30,351 nt of DNA from Solobacterium sp. UBA3691 (GCA_002372175.1 DFIS01000074.1:7116-37466); one strand, 5' to 3'; shown: positions 23,469 through 30,351, numbered from the stretch's first letter. Notes: a model not told the origin generated them from the sequence alone. Translations and numbers: made by a program.

Positions 23469-23497
23469 ATTATATTAGGAATATCAGGAATGCGCAA
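23469..23497 (-). promoter_or_regulatory. Promoter of the pyr operon
   Basis: On the minus strand TTGCGC (23492-23497), a 17-base spacer and a perfect TATAAT (23469-23474). The resulting transcript has a leader of about 130 bases before the symporter ATG, containing the attenuator. Confidence 0.7.
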
Positions 23498-23533
23498 GTA
23501 TAAATCTCTGTATTTACAAAAAGGTCAGGAATT

Positions 23534-23562
23534 CTGTCAAACCGTTCCACATTGACTATAAT
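23534..23562 (+). promoter_or_regulatory. Promoter of the YjbR/EVE gene, abutting its start codon
   Basis: CTGTCA (23534-23539), a 17-base spacer and a perfect TATAAT (23557-23562). The ATG at 23569 follows only six bases later, so transcription should begin at or next to the start codon. Confidence 0.6.
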
Positions 23563-23568
23563 GTAGGT

Positions 23569-24579
23569 ATGAGTCTTGAACGTGATCTGTTTGCCCGTCT
23601 GCGGCCTGTAAAAGATAAGCTGTCTGCGTACGGTTTCTGCGAAGAAAACGGCATATACGTTTATGAAGAGCGCTTTATGGACGGTGCTTTTCTTGCGCAT
23701 GTTGAGGTAAGCAGAGAGAGCGGTATCTCCGGGAAAGTGATCGATACCGATCTTGGCGAAGAATATACTGCCTTCCGTGCTGTCCGAAGAAATGCATACG
23801 CTGCCGATGTCCGTGAGAAATATCTTGATATCCTTGAACAGATTGCCCGCAGCTGTTTTGAACCTGTTCCTTTCATCAGTGAACAGGCTAACCGTCTCGC
23901 CGAATGGATCAGGGATACCTGGCAGGATATCCCCGATGCCCCGTTTAAACGTGTGAAGGGACATGTCTTCCGTGATCCTGTATCTTCAAAGTGGTATGCC
24001 CTGATCGGTACAGTATCACGGAATAAACTGGATCCTGACGCAGACGATACAGAGACGGAGATCCTCGACCTGAAGACCGGTGATACGCCTGTTGAAGAAA
24101 GACTGAAGATCCGCGGTGTATACCCGGCCTGGCATATGAACAAGAAGAACTGGTATACGGTGATCCTTGATGATACAGTCAGTGATGAACAGCTGAAGGA
24201 AATGCTCAGAGACAGCCGTAAAGCCATCCTGCCGCCTCCTTCGAGACTCTCTGCGCATGACTGGCTTATCCCCTCCAATCCGGCCATATACGACGTCTAT
24301 GGGGCTTTTAAGAGGTATCAGGTACTGCACTGGCATACCCGTAAGAAGATCGGTAAGGGAGATACGATCTACATCTACTCAGCAGCACCGGTCAAGGCCA
24401 TCATCCTGCGCTGCATCTGTGACGGACATGATGAAACCGGAGCCTGTATCATGCGTGTACAGGAATTCTATGCACCGGAGAGATATCCGCTTTCCGAATT
24501 AAAAGCGCACGGCCTGAATACCGTACGCTTTATCACCAGAATACCGAATGAACTGAAAGCCTGGCTTGAAGATAACTGA
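23569..24579 (+). CDS. YjbR/MmcQ-family protein fused to a C-terminal EVE-like domain
   Basis: The 336-residue protein has three parts. Residues 1-100 are an N-terminal extension seen in some YjbR proteins. Residues about 105-220 are the YjbR/MmcQ (DUF419) core, with KRVKGHVFRDPVSSKWYALIGTV and NKKNWYTVILD. Residues 230-336 look like an EVE/YTH-like domain, starting DWLIPSNPAIYDVYGAF and including the GDTIYIYSAAPVKAIILRC strand pair; EVE domains bind modified nucleobases in DNA or RNA. The combined protein may read nucleic-acid modification, but this is inferred from domain type only. It is divergent from the pyr operon. The start lacks a normal ribosome binding site (only TAGGT) and may be leaderless. 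Confidence 0.82.
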   Translation: MSLERDLFARLRPVKDKLSAYGFCEENGIYVYEERFMDGAFLAHVEVSRESGISGKVIDTDLGEEYTAFRAVRRNAYAADVREKYLDILEQIARSCFEPVPFISEQANRLAEWIRDTWQDIPDAPFKRVKGHVFRDPVSSKWYALIGTVSRNKLDPDADDTETEILDLKTGDTPVEERLKIRGVYPAWHMNKKNWYTVILDDTVSDEQLKEMLRDSRKAILPPPSRLSAHDWLIPSNPAIYDVYGAFKRYQVLHWHTRKKIGKGDTIYIYSAAPVKAIILRCICDGHDETGACIMRVQEFYAPERYPLSELKAHGLNTVRFITRIPNELKAWLEDN

Positions 24580-24596
24580 CAAGTCAGGTTTTATTA
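24574..24596 (+). terminator. Possible short terminator between convergent genes
   Basis: AACTGACAAGTCAGGTT is nearly self-complementary and is followed by TTATT. The loop is short and the stem imperfect, so it is a weak candidate for ending the YjbR/EVE transcript before the convergent oxidoreductase gene. Confidence 0.35.
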
Positions 24597-25814
24597 TGCC
24601 AAAGCAGAGATGATCTCTGCCGCAGCCTCTCTGCCGTCACGTATAGCAGCTGCCACTGTCTTCGGTCCAAGACGGGCATCACCGCAGACATAGACCTTCG
24701 GTATATCCGTCTGATGTCCATCAGTAAGATGCACATCGGCACCAAGACAGGCCAGCGAGACTTTCTGCCCGATTGCCGGAACGACCAGCTCACAGCTGAT
24801 CTCATACTCACTGCCCGGGATCTCATGCGTCGATCTGCGTCCGCTCTCATCCGGTTCGCCAAGTTCCATCTTCACGCATCTGGCACCGGTAACTCTGCCC
24901 TGCTCATCGGTAATGAGTTCCTTGATATTCTCAAGGAAGGCAAACCTGACACCCTCATTTATGGCATCTTCGATCTCATCGCGGTTGGCCGGCATCTCCG
25001 CCCGGCTCCGTCTGTAGATGACAGTGACCTCATCCAGGATGCGGATCAGACTTCTCGCACAGTCCATGGCCACATTGCCGCCGCCCCAGACAACAGCCCC
25101 CTTGTACTTCTTTTTGTACTCCTCATGCATGCCGAGAATATTCAGACTGTACAGCAGATCAAGTCCGGCTTCACACCCCTGTGAGGCATGAAGACCGTAG
25201 GTATTCTCGACCTGGGCACCGACCCCGGCCAGCACACAGTCATATGTATTCAGCAGCTCTTCGGTGCGGATATCCTTCCCGACTTCCGTACGGAAATGAA
25301 AGTTTACACCGATCTCCTTCAGTTCCTTCTCAATCTGTACAAGATAGGCCTTGTCAAAACGATATCCGGGAATTCCGGACAGGATCGCCCCGCCGCAGCT
25401 GTCCAGCTTCTCGTAGATGTCGACGCTGAAGCCGGCTCTGCGCAGATCGATGGTTGCCGCAAGACATGCCGGTCCGGCACCGATCAGCGCCGCCTTCTTT
25501 CCGCAGTCATCTCCTGCCTGCAGTTCTCTTTTCACCTGATCACTGATGTAACGCTCGATCTCCTGGATCGACACCGGTTCACCCTTGATGCCGCGGACAC
25601 AGTGTCCCTGGCACTGTCTTTCACAGTCACAGAGTCTGCTTGTCAGTTCCGGGAAAGGATTCACCTCATAAAGTGTACGGGCAGCACCCGCAAGATCATC
25701 TTCTTTCAGGTATTTGATAAAATCACGGATATGATTGCCTGTCGGACAGCCGGTCTCACAGCGCGGTCTCGGACACGACAGACAGTAATCTGTCAGTTCT
25801 CTGATATTTGTCAT
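24594..25814 (-). CDS. GltD-like NAD(P)-dependent oxidoreductase (glutamate synthase small-subunit family)
   Basis: The 406-residue flavoprotein resembles the small subunit of glutamate synthase. Cysteines 11, 14, 19, 23 (CLSCPRPRCETGC) and 62, 64, 68, 72 would hold [4Fe-4S] clusters. The FAD-binding loop reads GAGPAC (112-117), with Cys where the third glycine normally is; the NADPH loop is VVWGGGNVAMDCARS, and a second FAD motif is VYVCGDARLGPKTV. No large glutamate synthase subunit lies nearby, so it may be a stand-alone electron-transfer protein of another complex. The ATG at 25812-25814 has GGGGG eight bases upstream; the upstream in-frame ATG at 25844 has none and sits in the preceding terminator region. 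Confidence 0.87.
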   Translation of the reverse strand: MTNIRELTDYCLSCPRPRCETGCPTGNHIRDFIKYLKEDDLAGAARTLYEVNPFPELTSRLCDCERQCQGHCVRGIKGEPVSIQEIERYISDQVKRELQAGDDCGKKAALIGAGPACLAATIDLRRAGFSVDIYEKLDSCGGAILSGIPGYRFDKAYLVQIEKELKEIGVNFHFRTEVGKDIRTEELLNTYDCVLAGVGAQVENTYGLHASQGCEAGLDLLYSLNILGMHEEYKKKYKGAVVWGGGNVAMDCARSLIRILDEVTVIYRRSRAEMPANRDEIEDAINEGVRFAFLENIKELITDEQGRVTGARCVKMELGEPDESGRRSTHEIPGSEYEISCELVVPAIGQKVSLACLGADVHLTDGHQTDIPKVYVCGDARLGPKTVAAAIRDGREAAAEIISALA

Positions 25815-25846
25815 TGCATTGACCCCCACATTATTATATCTCATTT

Positions 25847-25874
25847 AAAAATGACCGGCAGTATCTGTCGGTCA
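25847..25874 (-). terminator. Intrinsic terminator of C69 dipeptidase gene 2
   Basis: On the minus strand TGACCGACAG and CTGCCGGTCA form a 10-bp stem (one G-T pair) with a 3-base loop, then TTTTTA. It lies 14 bases after the stop codon. Confidence 0.88.
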
Positions 25875-25888
25875 CTCTTTACAAGATC

Positions 25889-27373
25889 CTAGTAATCGTT
25901 CCTCGAGTATGAGTTCTTCATTACGTTGGTTGCTTCATCCAGAACCTTGGCCAGGATCCCCTGTGTCTCTTTTTCAAGCATTTCCGTGACTCTGGCATTT
26001 ACTTCTTCGCAGTATGCCGAAGCCTTCTTCACCTTTTTCTTCTTCAGGAAGGCTTTGTCAGCAGCCGTAATGATCTGCAGCCCCTGACGCACCACTGAAC
26101 TCTGGTATCTTTCGACAAGAGACTTACTGGCAGAGAAGCTGGCATCCGCAAGCGCCGCAATGATACGGTTGGCCCAGTAGAAGCTCTCCGTTGTTACCTT
26201 GCGTGTCGTATTGGCCAGGTATTCCGGTGTCCTGTCTATATTTGCATAGAACGGTACCAGAGCATTGAAGGCATTGGAGCCCAGTGCTACCCACTCGATG
26301 GTTCTGATCGCTTCCGGCAGATACGGACGGATCTGTACGACCGTCACAAAGTCATTGCGGTTGATACCGATCACCCGGTACTGGTTTCTTCTGGAAGGAT
26401 CGCCATACTTGGCATACGGATCATACTCCGTGCCCTGATAATGGTTGGACAGAGCCCACTTCATCTCATCTACCGTGATCTTATGCTCGGGAACTCTGCA
26501 CCACGGGATATCGTCATCATCCGGTCTGTAATCAGCATCTATTCCGTCCCAGGCATTGGAGCGGGGATTGAAATAGCGCTGTACAGCCCACTGACGCGGT
26601 GTATTGTAACTGTGATCCTGGTCGGAATGCGAACCAAAGGCATATCTGGCATTGAATTTGCCGTCAAGTGAAAGATCGAGATGATTCTCTGCGATAAACT
26701 CACGCAGATCAGCCGAGCACATGTGTTCCTTCTGTTCGCCGAAGGCATCCTCGAGATCAAACTCATCGATACCGAACTGATTCGGTGCCACAACATATGC
26801 GTCATCCGGCACTCTTCTGGCGATCCAGTGATGTCCGCCGATCGTTTCCAGCCACCAGATCTCATCGACATCCTGGAAAGCGATGCCGTTTGTCTCATAC
26901 GTACCGTATTTCTCCAGGAGAGAGCCAAGACGGACGACACCCTCACGGGCACTGCGGATATACGGAAGTGTGATCACGACAATATCCTCTTCGCCGATAC
27001 CGCCCGGGATCTCCGGTGTATCTCCCTCAGCCGGAATACGCCTGACTAACGGATCCCCTGCCAGGACGCGCTCGTTGGTCGTGATCGTCTCCGTTGCGGT
27101 CATCGACACATTGGCTTCATTGACACCGGCAGCCGCCCAGATCCCCATCTCTGAGAACGCATGCGGCATTGCCGTATAACGCATCGGTTTCTTCGGCAGT
27201 CTGATCTCCACATGCGAGATCACCGATCTGTATACTTCCGGCTGTTCCTCCGGCTGTACGACCGTGAATTTCTTCGGAAAGTAATGACCATGCCCGGAAT
27301 CTTCGTTTCTGGCTGTAAATGTAGAACCGTCGTAAGATGCTTTCTTACCGACGAGAAGTGTTGTGCATGCCAT
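25889..27373 (-). CDS. C69-family dipeptidase (PepD type), copy 2
   Basis: The 494-residue product is a second C69 dipeptidase. The nucleophile should be Cys3 of MACTTLLVGKKASYDGST; EIPGGIGEEDIV, IWWLETIGGHHWIARRV and NTPRQW are shared with copy 1 at 1.5-3 kb. No signal peptide is present. The frame is open for ten more codons (to 27403), but that would put the ideal AGGAGG inside the gene and bury the nucleophile; the ATG at 27371-27373 is therefore chosen. Several central and C-terminal segments differ from copy 1 (for example a Lys-rich KAFLKKKKVKKAS near residue 450), so substrate preference may differ. Confidence 0.94.
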   Translation of the reverse strand: MACTTLLVGKKASYDGSTFTARNEDSGHGHYFPKKFTVVQPEEQPEVYRSVISHVEIRLPKKPMRYTAMPHAFSEMGIWAAAGVNEANVSMTATETITTNERVLAGDPLVRRIPAEGDTPEIPGGIGEEDIVVITLPYIRSAREGVVRLGSLLEKYGTYETNGIAFQDVDEIWWLETIGGHHWIARRVPDDAYVVAPNQFGIDEFDLEDAFGEQKEHMCSADLREFIAENHLDLSLDGKFNARYAFGSHSDQDHSYNTPRQWAVQRYFNPRSNAWDGIDADYRPDDDDIPWCRVPEHKITVDEMKWALSNHYQGTEYDPYAKYGDPSRRNQYRVIGINRNDFVTVVQIRPYLPEAIRTIEWVALGSNAFNALVPFYANIDRTPEYLANTTRKVTTESFYWANRIIAALADASFSASKSLVERYQSSVVRQGLQIITAADKAFLKKKKVKKASAYCEEVNARVTEMLEKETQGILAKVLDEATNVMKNSYSRNDY

Positions 27374-27398
27374 AATAAAAACCTCCTGCTGCAACAAA

Positions 27399-27428
27399 AT
27401 CATAACAGAGAGGTTTTATTCGTGACAA
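27399..27428 (-). promoter_or_regulatory. Promoter of C69 dipeptidase gene 2
   Basis: On the minus strand TTGTCA (27423-27428), an 18-base spacer and TATGAT (27399-27404) lie 25 bases before the ATG. An 8-base inverted repeat, AAAACCTC and GAGGTTTT (27410-27417 and 27378-27385), spans the spacer and the ribosome binding site. Confidence 0.6.
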
Positions 27429-27436
27429 TGTAACAT

Positions 27437-27982
27437 TCAGCGGTCTTCGAAGATCACGGCACAGACGACAAGATCACAGATCCCGGTATTGTTTCTGCCG
27501 GCATGACGCAGTATGCCTTCCTGACGCATGCCTGCTTTGGCCATGACCCTGCCCGATGCCGGATTGTTCGTATCGTGTCTCGCACAGATCCTGGCATACC
27601 CTGCCTCATGAAGATATGCGATCACAGCTTTCAGAGCTTCCGCAGTGATTCCCTGATGCCAGTATGCCCTGCCGATGCAGTAGCCGATCTCTGCCGCTTC
27701 CGTACTGTCATCCCGGTTGACGACACTGATCGAACCGATTGCTTCATCCGTATCCTTCAGACAGATCGCCCACTGGTAGAAGCAGGGATCATCATACTGC
27801 GAGATCCAGGACCGTATGACTTCTTCCGTGACGTTTACGGAAGCGTGTACGGGCCATGTCAGATACTTTACGACCTGCGGATCACTGCACCAGCTGGCAT
27901 ATGCCTGCGGTGCATCTGCCTCCGCAAAACGGCGCAGGATCAGCCTTTCGGTGATGATCGTCTCTGTTCCTCTGTCTTTCAT
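27437..27982 (-). CDS. GNAT-family N-acetyltransferase (RimJ/RimL-like)
   Basis: The 181-residue protein has the RimJ/RimL type layout: TERLILRRF at the start, AEIGYCIGRAYWHQGITAEALKAVIAYL carrying the acetyl-CoA pyrophosphate loop (Q/R-x-x-G-x-A analogue WHQGITAEA) and NNPASGRVMAKAGMRQEG near the end. Members acetylate ribosomal protein N-termini, antibiotics or other amines; the target cannot be inferred. The frame begins with GTG at 27985, but GGAG sits six bases before the ATG at 27980-27982, which is preferred. It follows the ECF S-component gene by 31 bases and is probably co-transcribed. Confidence 0.9.
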   Translation of the reverse strand: MKDRGTETIITERLILRRFAEADAPQAYASWCSDPQVVKYLTWPVHASVNVTEEVIRSWISQYDDPCFYQWAICLKDTDEAIGSISVVNRDDSTEAAEIGYCIGRAYWHQGITAEALKAVIAYLHEAGYARICARHDTNNPASGRVMAKAGMRQEGILRHAGRNNTGICDLVVCAVIFEDR

Positions 27983-28013
27983 CACGTTCTCCTGTCTGCT
28001 GACAAAATCACTG

Positions 28014-28598
28014 TCAGTTCATTCTGTGTCTTCCTCTGTAATACTCGATCAGACGCACGATCTGGGGTGAAAGAAGCAGATTCAGACCTGCCTCGACCAG
28101 GAAATTTGCGCCGACCATGCCAAAGATCATATATGCATAGGCATTCTCAAACCCGAATGCCGAAGCCCATTCTCTGATCGTTTCAAAGAAGAACAGCCTG
28201 GCACCGATCAGAAAGATACCTGTATTGACGATCGGACAGACAAGGGCAGCAACCGAAGCCGCCAGCATGCGTCCTTTCCCTTCCAGTGCCTTATAGGCAA
28301 GACCGGCACAGTATCCGGCAGCTGTCCCCTTGACCAGAACAAGAACGATCGTCGCCGGGGCATTGATCGCGAGAAATGCGGCCGAATCAGTAAACAGAAC
28401 GATCACCGAGAAGACAAGACCAAGCCAGGCACCGACCCAGGGTCCTGCCGCAGCCGCACCGACAACGATGGGGATCAGTACCAGTGAGATGGAGAACGGT
28501 CCGAAACGGATCACTGCACCAATACTCTGCATGATCACGACGACGGCCGTAAGTATACCGACCAGTGCGATCTTTTCAGACGATAAAGCTTTTGACAT
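28014..28598 (-). CDS. ECF-transporter substrate-binding (S) component
   Basis: The 194-residue membrane protein has about six hydrophobic segments and the N-terminal pattern of ECF S components (KIALVGILTAVVVIMQ...GAVIRFGPFSISLVLIPIVVGAAAAGPWVGAWLGLV). It would bind a vitamin or related micronutrient and dock to a shared ECF energising module (EcfA, EcfA', EcfT) encoded elsewhere. The substrate cannot be assigned: no vitamin-biosynthesis gene or recognisable riboswitch lies next to it. GGAGG eight bases upstream supports the ATG. A 14-base perfect palindrome lies in the upstream gap. Confidence 0.83.
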   Translation of the reverse strand: MSKALSSEKIALVGILTAVVVIMQSIGAVIRFGPFSISLVLIPIVVGAAAAGPWVGAWLGLVFSVIVLFTDSAAFLAINAPATIVLVLVKGTAAGYCAGLAYKALEGKGRMLAASVAALVCPIVNTGIFLIGARLFFFETIREWASAFGFENAYAYMIFGMVGANFLVEAGLNLLLSPQIVRLIEYYRGRHRMN

Positions 28599-28661
28599 AA
28601 TTCTTTCCTCCGGGGCTTAGAATACCATGAAACACCCCGTACTACGTTAACGCACATTTCC

Positions 28662-28675
28662 CTGTTGCGCAACAG
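28662..28675. repeat. Perfect 14-base palindrome CTGTTGCGCAACAG in a divergent intergenic region
   Basis: The palindrome lies between the divergent ECF S-component and DUF1801 genes, about 65 bases from each start. It has neither the size of a terminator nor a T run, and is a candidate binding site for a dimeric regulator of one or both genes. Confidence 0.5.
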
Positions 28676-28743
28676 CATTCTTCCTGTTTTACGTACAGCC
28701 TGGTTTTGTTAAAATATTCCTGTAGTAATGGAAGGAAGATCAC

Positions 28744-29154
28744 ATGTGGAAGTGTCCAAGATGCGGCAGACAGTTTAAGAAAACAGGACAGTCTCATTAC
28801 TGCGGCGAGAAGCCGAAGAATGTAGATGAATACATCGCTTCCTGCGACGAACACATGCGCACACTGCTGCAGGAAGTCCGTCAGGCGATCCGGGAGGCGA
28901 TTCCCGATGCCGAAGAAACGATCTCCTGGAGTATGCCCACCTACCGCCGCAGGAAAACAAATCTGATCCACTTTGCGGCAGCCAGGAACCATATCGGCAT
29001 CTATCCGGGAAGTGAAGCTGCAGAAGCATTCAGCGACAGAGTGCAGGCATATTCCCATGACAAGGGGACAATACGCATCCCTGCCGCAGAACCCCTGCCC
29101 CTGGCATTGATCCATGACATTGCCGTATGGTGCGGGGAACACAGTGAAAACTGA
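28744..29154 (+). CDS. DUF1801-domain protein with N-terminal zinc ribbon
   Basis: The 136-residue protein starts with a small metal-binding module: Cys4, Cys7, His18 and Cys20 in CPRCGRQFKKTGQSHYC. Residues 26-132 are a DUF1801 (YdhG-like) domain, with VDEYIASCDEHMRTLLQEVRQAIREAIPDAEETISWSMPTY as the hallmark. Some relatives are described as frataxin-like iron chaperones, but the role of most is unknown. GGAAGGA precedes the ATG. It is the first of three closely spaced plus-strand genes. Confidence 0.85.
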   Translation: MWKCPRCGRQFKKTGQSHYCGEKPKNVDEYIASCDEHMRTLLQEVRQAIREAIPDAEETISWSMPTYRRRKTNLIHFAAARNHIGIYPGSEAAEAFSDRVQAYSHDKGTIRIPAAEPLPLALIHDIAVWCGEHSEN

Positions 29155-29169
29155 CGAAAGGAAACGATC

Positions 29170-29982
29170 ATGAGCATTCAGATACAAAAAATACAGATCA
29201 GCGGAAGAACAATGGAGTATTTCTGTTTCGGTACAGGCAGTAAGACGATGGTCATCCTGCCGGGGATCAGTCTTCAGAGCGTGATGAACTCTGCCGATGC
29301 TGTTGCCGAAGCCTACAGAATCCTCACCGATGAATTTACGGTCTATCTGTTTGAACGTCCGACGGTTCTGCCGGAAGTATATACGATATATGACGCAGCC
29401 CGGGATACCGCAGAAGCCTTCCGTCTTCTCGGTCTCCATGATATTTATCTCTTCGGTGTATCCATGGGCGGTATGATCGCGCAGACCATTGCCTGTGAAT
29501 ATCCCGAACTGATCCGGCGAATGATCATCGGTTCCACAACCGCCAAAGCCGACAGCGTACGCTCGCAGGCTGTTCATGCCTGGGCAGAGAAGGCCCGCGC
29601 CCACGATGCCGAAGCTCTGCTTCTTGGCTTTGGCGAAGCTGTCTATCCGCCGCAGATCTTTGCGGCATACAGAGATACGTTCAAAGCCATGGCTGCAGCC
29701 GTGACCGATGCCGAGCTTGAACGCTTCGCCGTGCTTGCGGAAGGTGTCTCCGGCTTTGACATCACCGGGAAGCTGCACGGGATCCGCTGTCCCGTACTGC
29801 TGATCGACGCATCCGACGATGCCGTACTAGGTCCTGATGCTTATCTGACGATCAGTGAACAGCTGCAGCACCGGAAGGACTTCCGCCTGTATATCTATGG
29901 CGAAGGCTACGGTCATGCGGCATATGATACAGCCCCGGACTACAAGGAGCGTATCCTGGATTTCTTCACGGAACAGATCTGA
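29170..29982 (+). CDS. Alpha/beta-hydrolase
   Basis: The 270-residue protein has the alpha/beta-hydrolase fold. The nucleophile elbow is GVSMGG (Ser about 98), the acid is probably Asp in LLIDASDDAVLG (about 212-220) and the histidine is in EGYGHAAYD (about 248). The oxyanion segment MVILPGIS precedes them. There is no signal peptide. Substrates of such family members range from esters to C-C bonds and are not predictable here. AGGA lies seven bases before the ATG, and the gene follows the DUF1801 gene by 15 bases. Confidence 0.9.
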   Translation: MSIQIQKIQISGRTMEYFCFGTGSKTMVILPGISLQSVMNSADAVAEAYRILTDEFTVYLFERPTVLPEVYTIYDAARDTAEAFRLLGLHDIYLFGVSMGGMIAQTIACEYPELIRRMIIGSTTAKADSVRSQAVHAWAEKARAHDAEALLLGFGEAVYPPQIFAAYRDTFKAMAAAVTDAELERFAVLAEGVSGFDITGKLHGIRCPVLLIDASDDAVLGPDAYLTISEQLQHRKDFRLYIYGEGYGHAAYDTAPDYKERILDFFTEQI

Positions 29983-29999
29983 ATACAGGAACATCCGGT

Positions 30000-30332
30000 A
30001 TGAATAAAACCGAAATATATATTGGTCTGAACGATCAGGAGACCAAGGTCCAGAAGTTTGAGACATCACGGTACATGTCATTGCTCAAGAATGTCTGTAT
30101 CAGCTACCGGGTACCGTTTTCCGTATCACTGATCGACGGCGGATATATCCACGAAGATGGTACCTATACGGAAGAGAAGACGCTTGTCCTGTCCCTGATC
30201 GATATCGAGGAAAATACTGTCAATGAGATCGCCCGTGACCTGTGTGCCTTCTTCCATCAGGAATCGGTGCTGATCACCAGCGGTGAGATCAGAGCCTACA
30301 GTGTAAGCGAAGACCTGAAGATCGAACAGTAA
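30000..30332 (+). CDS. Small conserved-looking protein of unknown function
   Basis: The 110-residue soluble protein has no signal peptide and no motif I can name. It begins MNKTEIYIGLNDQETKVQKF and has an alternating strand-helix look (SYRVPFSVSLIDGGYIHEDG, KTLVLSLIDI, EIARDLCAFFHQESVLIT), suggesting a small ferredoxin-like alpha/beta fold. AGGA lies nine bases before the ATG, 17 bases after the hydrolase stop, so it is probably in the same transcript. The last 19 bases of the window after its stop hold nothing recognisable. Confidence 0.75.
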   Translation: MNKTEIYIGLNDQETKVQKFETSRYMSLLKNVCISYRVPFSVSLIDGGYIHEDGTYTEEKTLVLSLIDIEENTVNEIARDLCAFFHQESVLITSGEIRAYSVSEDLKIEQ

Positions 30333-30351
30333 GATAACTATAAAGAAATCA

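Noticed and set aside
27999..28017. Hairpin CTGACA/TGTCAG at the end of the ECF S-component gene
   Set aside because: It has no T run and the next gene has a normal ribosome binding site 31 bases on, so a terminator is unlikely.
28642..29778. A 378-codon open frame on the minus strand opposite the DUF1801 and hydrolase genes
   Set aside because: Both plus-strand genes have motifs and ribosome binding sites; the antisense frame has neither.
1..30351. Mobile elements, prophage, CRISPR arrays or a defence island
   Set aside because: No transposase, integrase, phage gene, direct-repeat array or defence gene set was seen; the gene content is housekeeping and transport.

Overview
The window looks like chromosomal DNA from a low-to-mid GC (roughly half G+C by eye) Gram-positive bacterium of the Bacillota. 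Signs of this are strong AGGAGG-type ribosome binding sites, lipoprotein signal peptides, a PyrK/PyrDB-type dihydroorotate dehydrogenase, LuxS next to a YxjG/YxjH-type methionine synthase, an MsmX/UgpC-type sugar ATPase with a LacI regulator, two C69 dipeptidases and an ECF-transporter S subunit. The mix suggests Erysipelotrichia or a relative, but that placement is a guess. I see no insertion sequence, prophage, CRISPR array or rRNA. Coding density is high and no gene-free stretch exceeds about 300 bases.

Layout. 1-1.4 kb (minus): 5' end of a sugar-ABC ATPase gene preceded by its LacI-family regulator, with a clear promoter and an operator palindrome. 1.5-6.6 kb (minus): C69 dipeptidase 1, a cyclophilin lipoprotein, luxS, a short MetE-like methionine synthase and an unknown lipoprotein. 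6.68 kb (plus): a tRNA-Pro whose anticodon reads AGG, with its own terminator. 6.8-10.6 kb (minus): a membrane protein, a small MORN-like protein, a family 2 glycosyltransferase and a flavodiiron protein. 10.65-14.4 kb (minus): overlapping dppBCDF-type peptide/nickel ABC genes without a binding-protein gene. 14.4-17.2 kb (minus): a tight cassette of DUF308 membrane protein, Lgt-like protein, rpiB and an unknown secreted protein. 17.3-18.3 kb (plus): a D-2-hydroxyacid dehydrogenase that meets the next operon stop codon to stop codon.

18.27-23.5 kb (minus) is a pyrimidine operon: SDF-family symporter, pyrK, pyrD, pyrF, pyrE and an uncharacterised last gene. It is preceded by a leader that appears to hold a 12-codon ORF and mutually exclusive antiterminator and terminator hairpins. 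23.57-24.6 kb (plus) is a YjbR/MmcQ protein fused to an EVE-like domain. 24.6-28.6 kb (minus) holds a GltD-like oxidoreductase, C69 dipeptidase 2, a GNAT acetyltransferase and an ECF S component. 28.7-30.3 kb (plus) is a three-gene run: zinc-ribbon DUF1801 protein, alpha/beta hydrolase and a small unknown protein.

How they work together. Peptide uptake (dpp) and two dipeptidases suggest an amino-acid-scavenging life style. LuxS would supply homocysteine directly to the neighbouring methionine synthase. The pyr operon completes UMP synthesis from dihydroorotate and carries an importer under the same leader control. The items I find most worth checking are the pyr leader, the altered substrate site of its symporter, the unknown last pyr gene, reciprocal terminators buried inside two convergent coding sequences, the AGG tRNA-Pro, and an Lgt homologue without the known catalytic residues.
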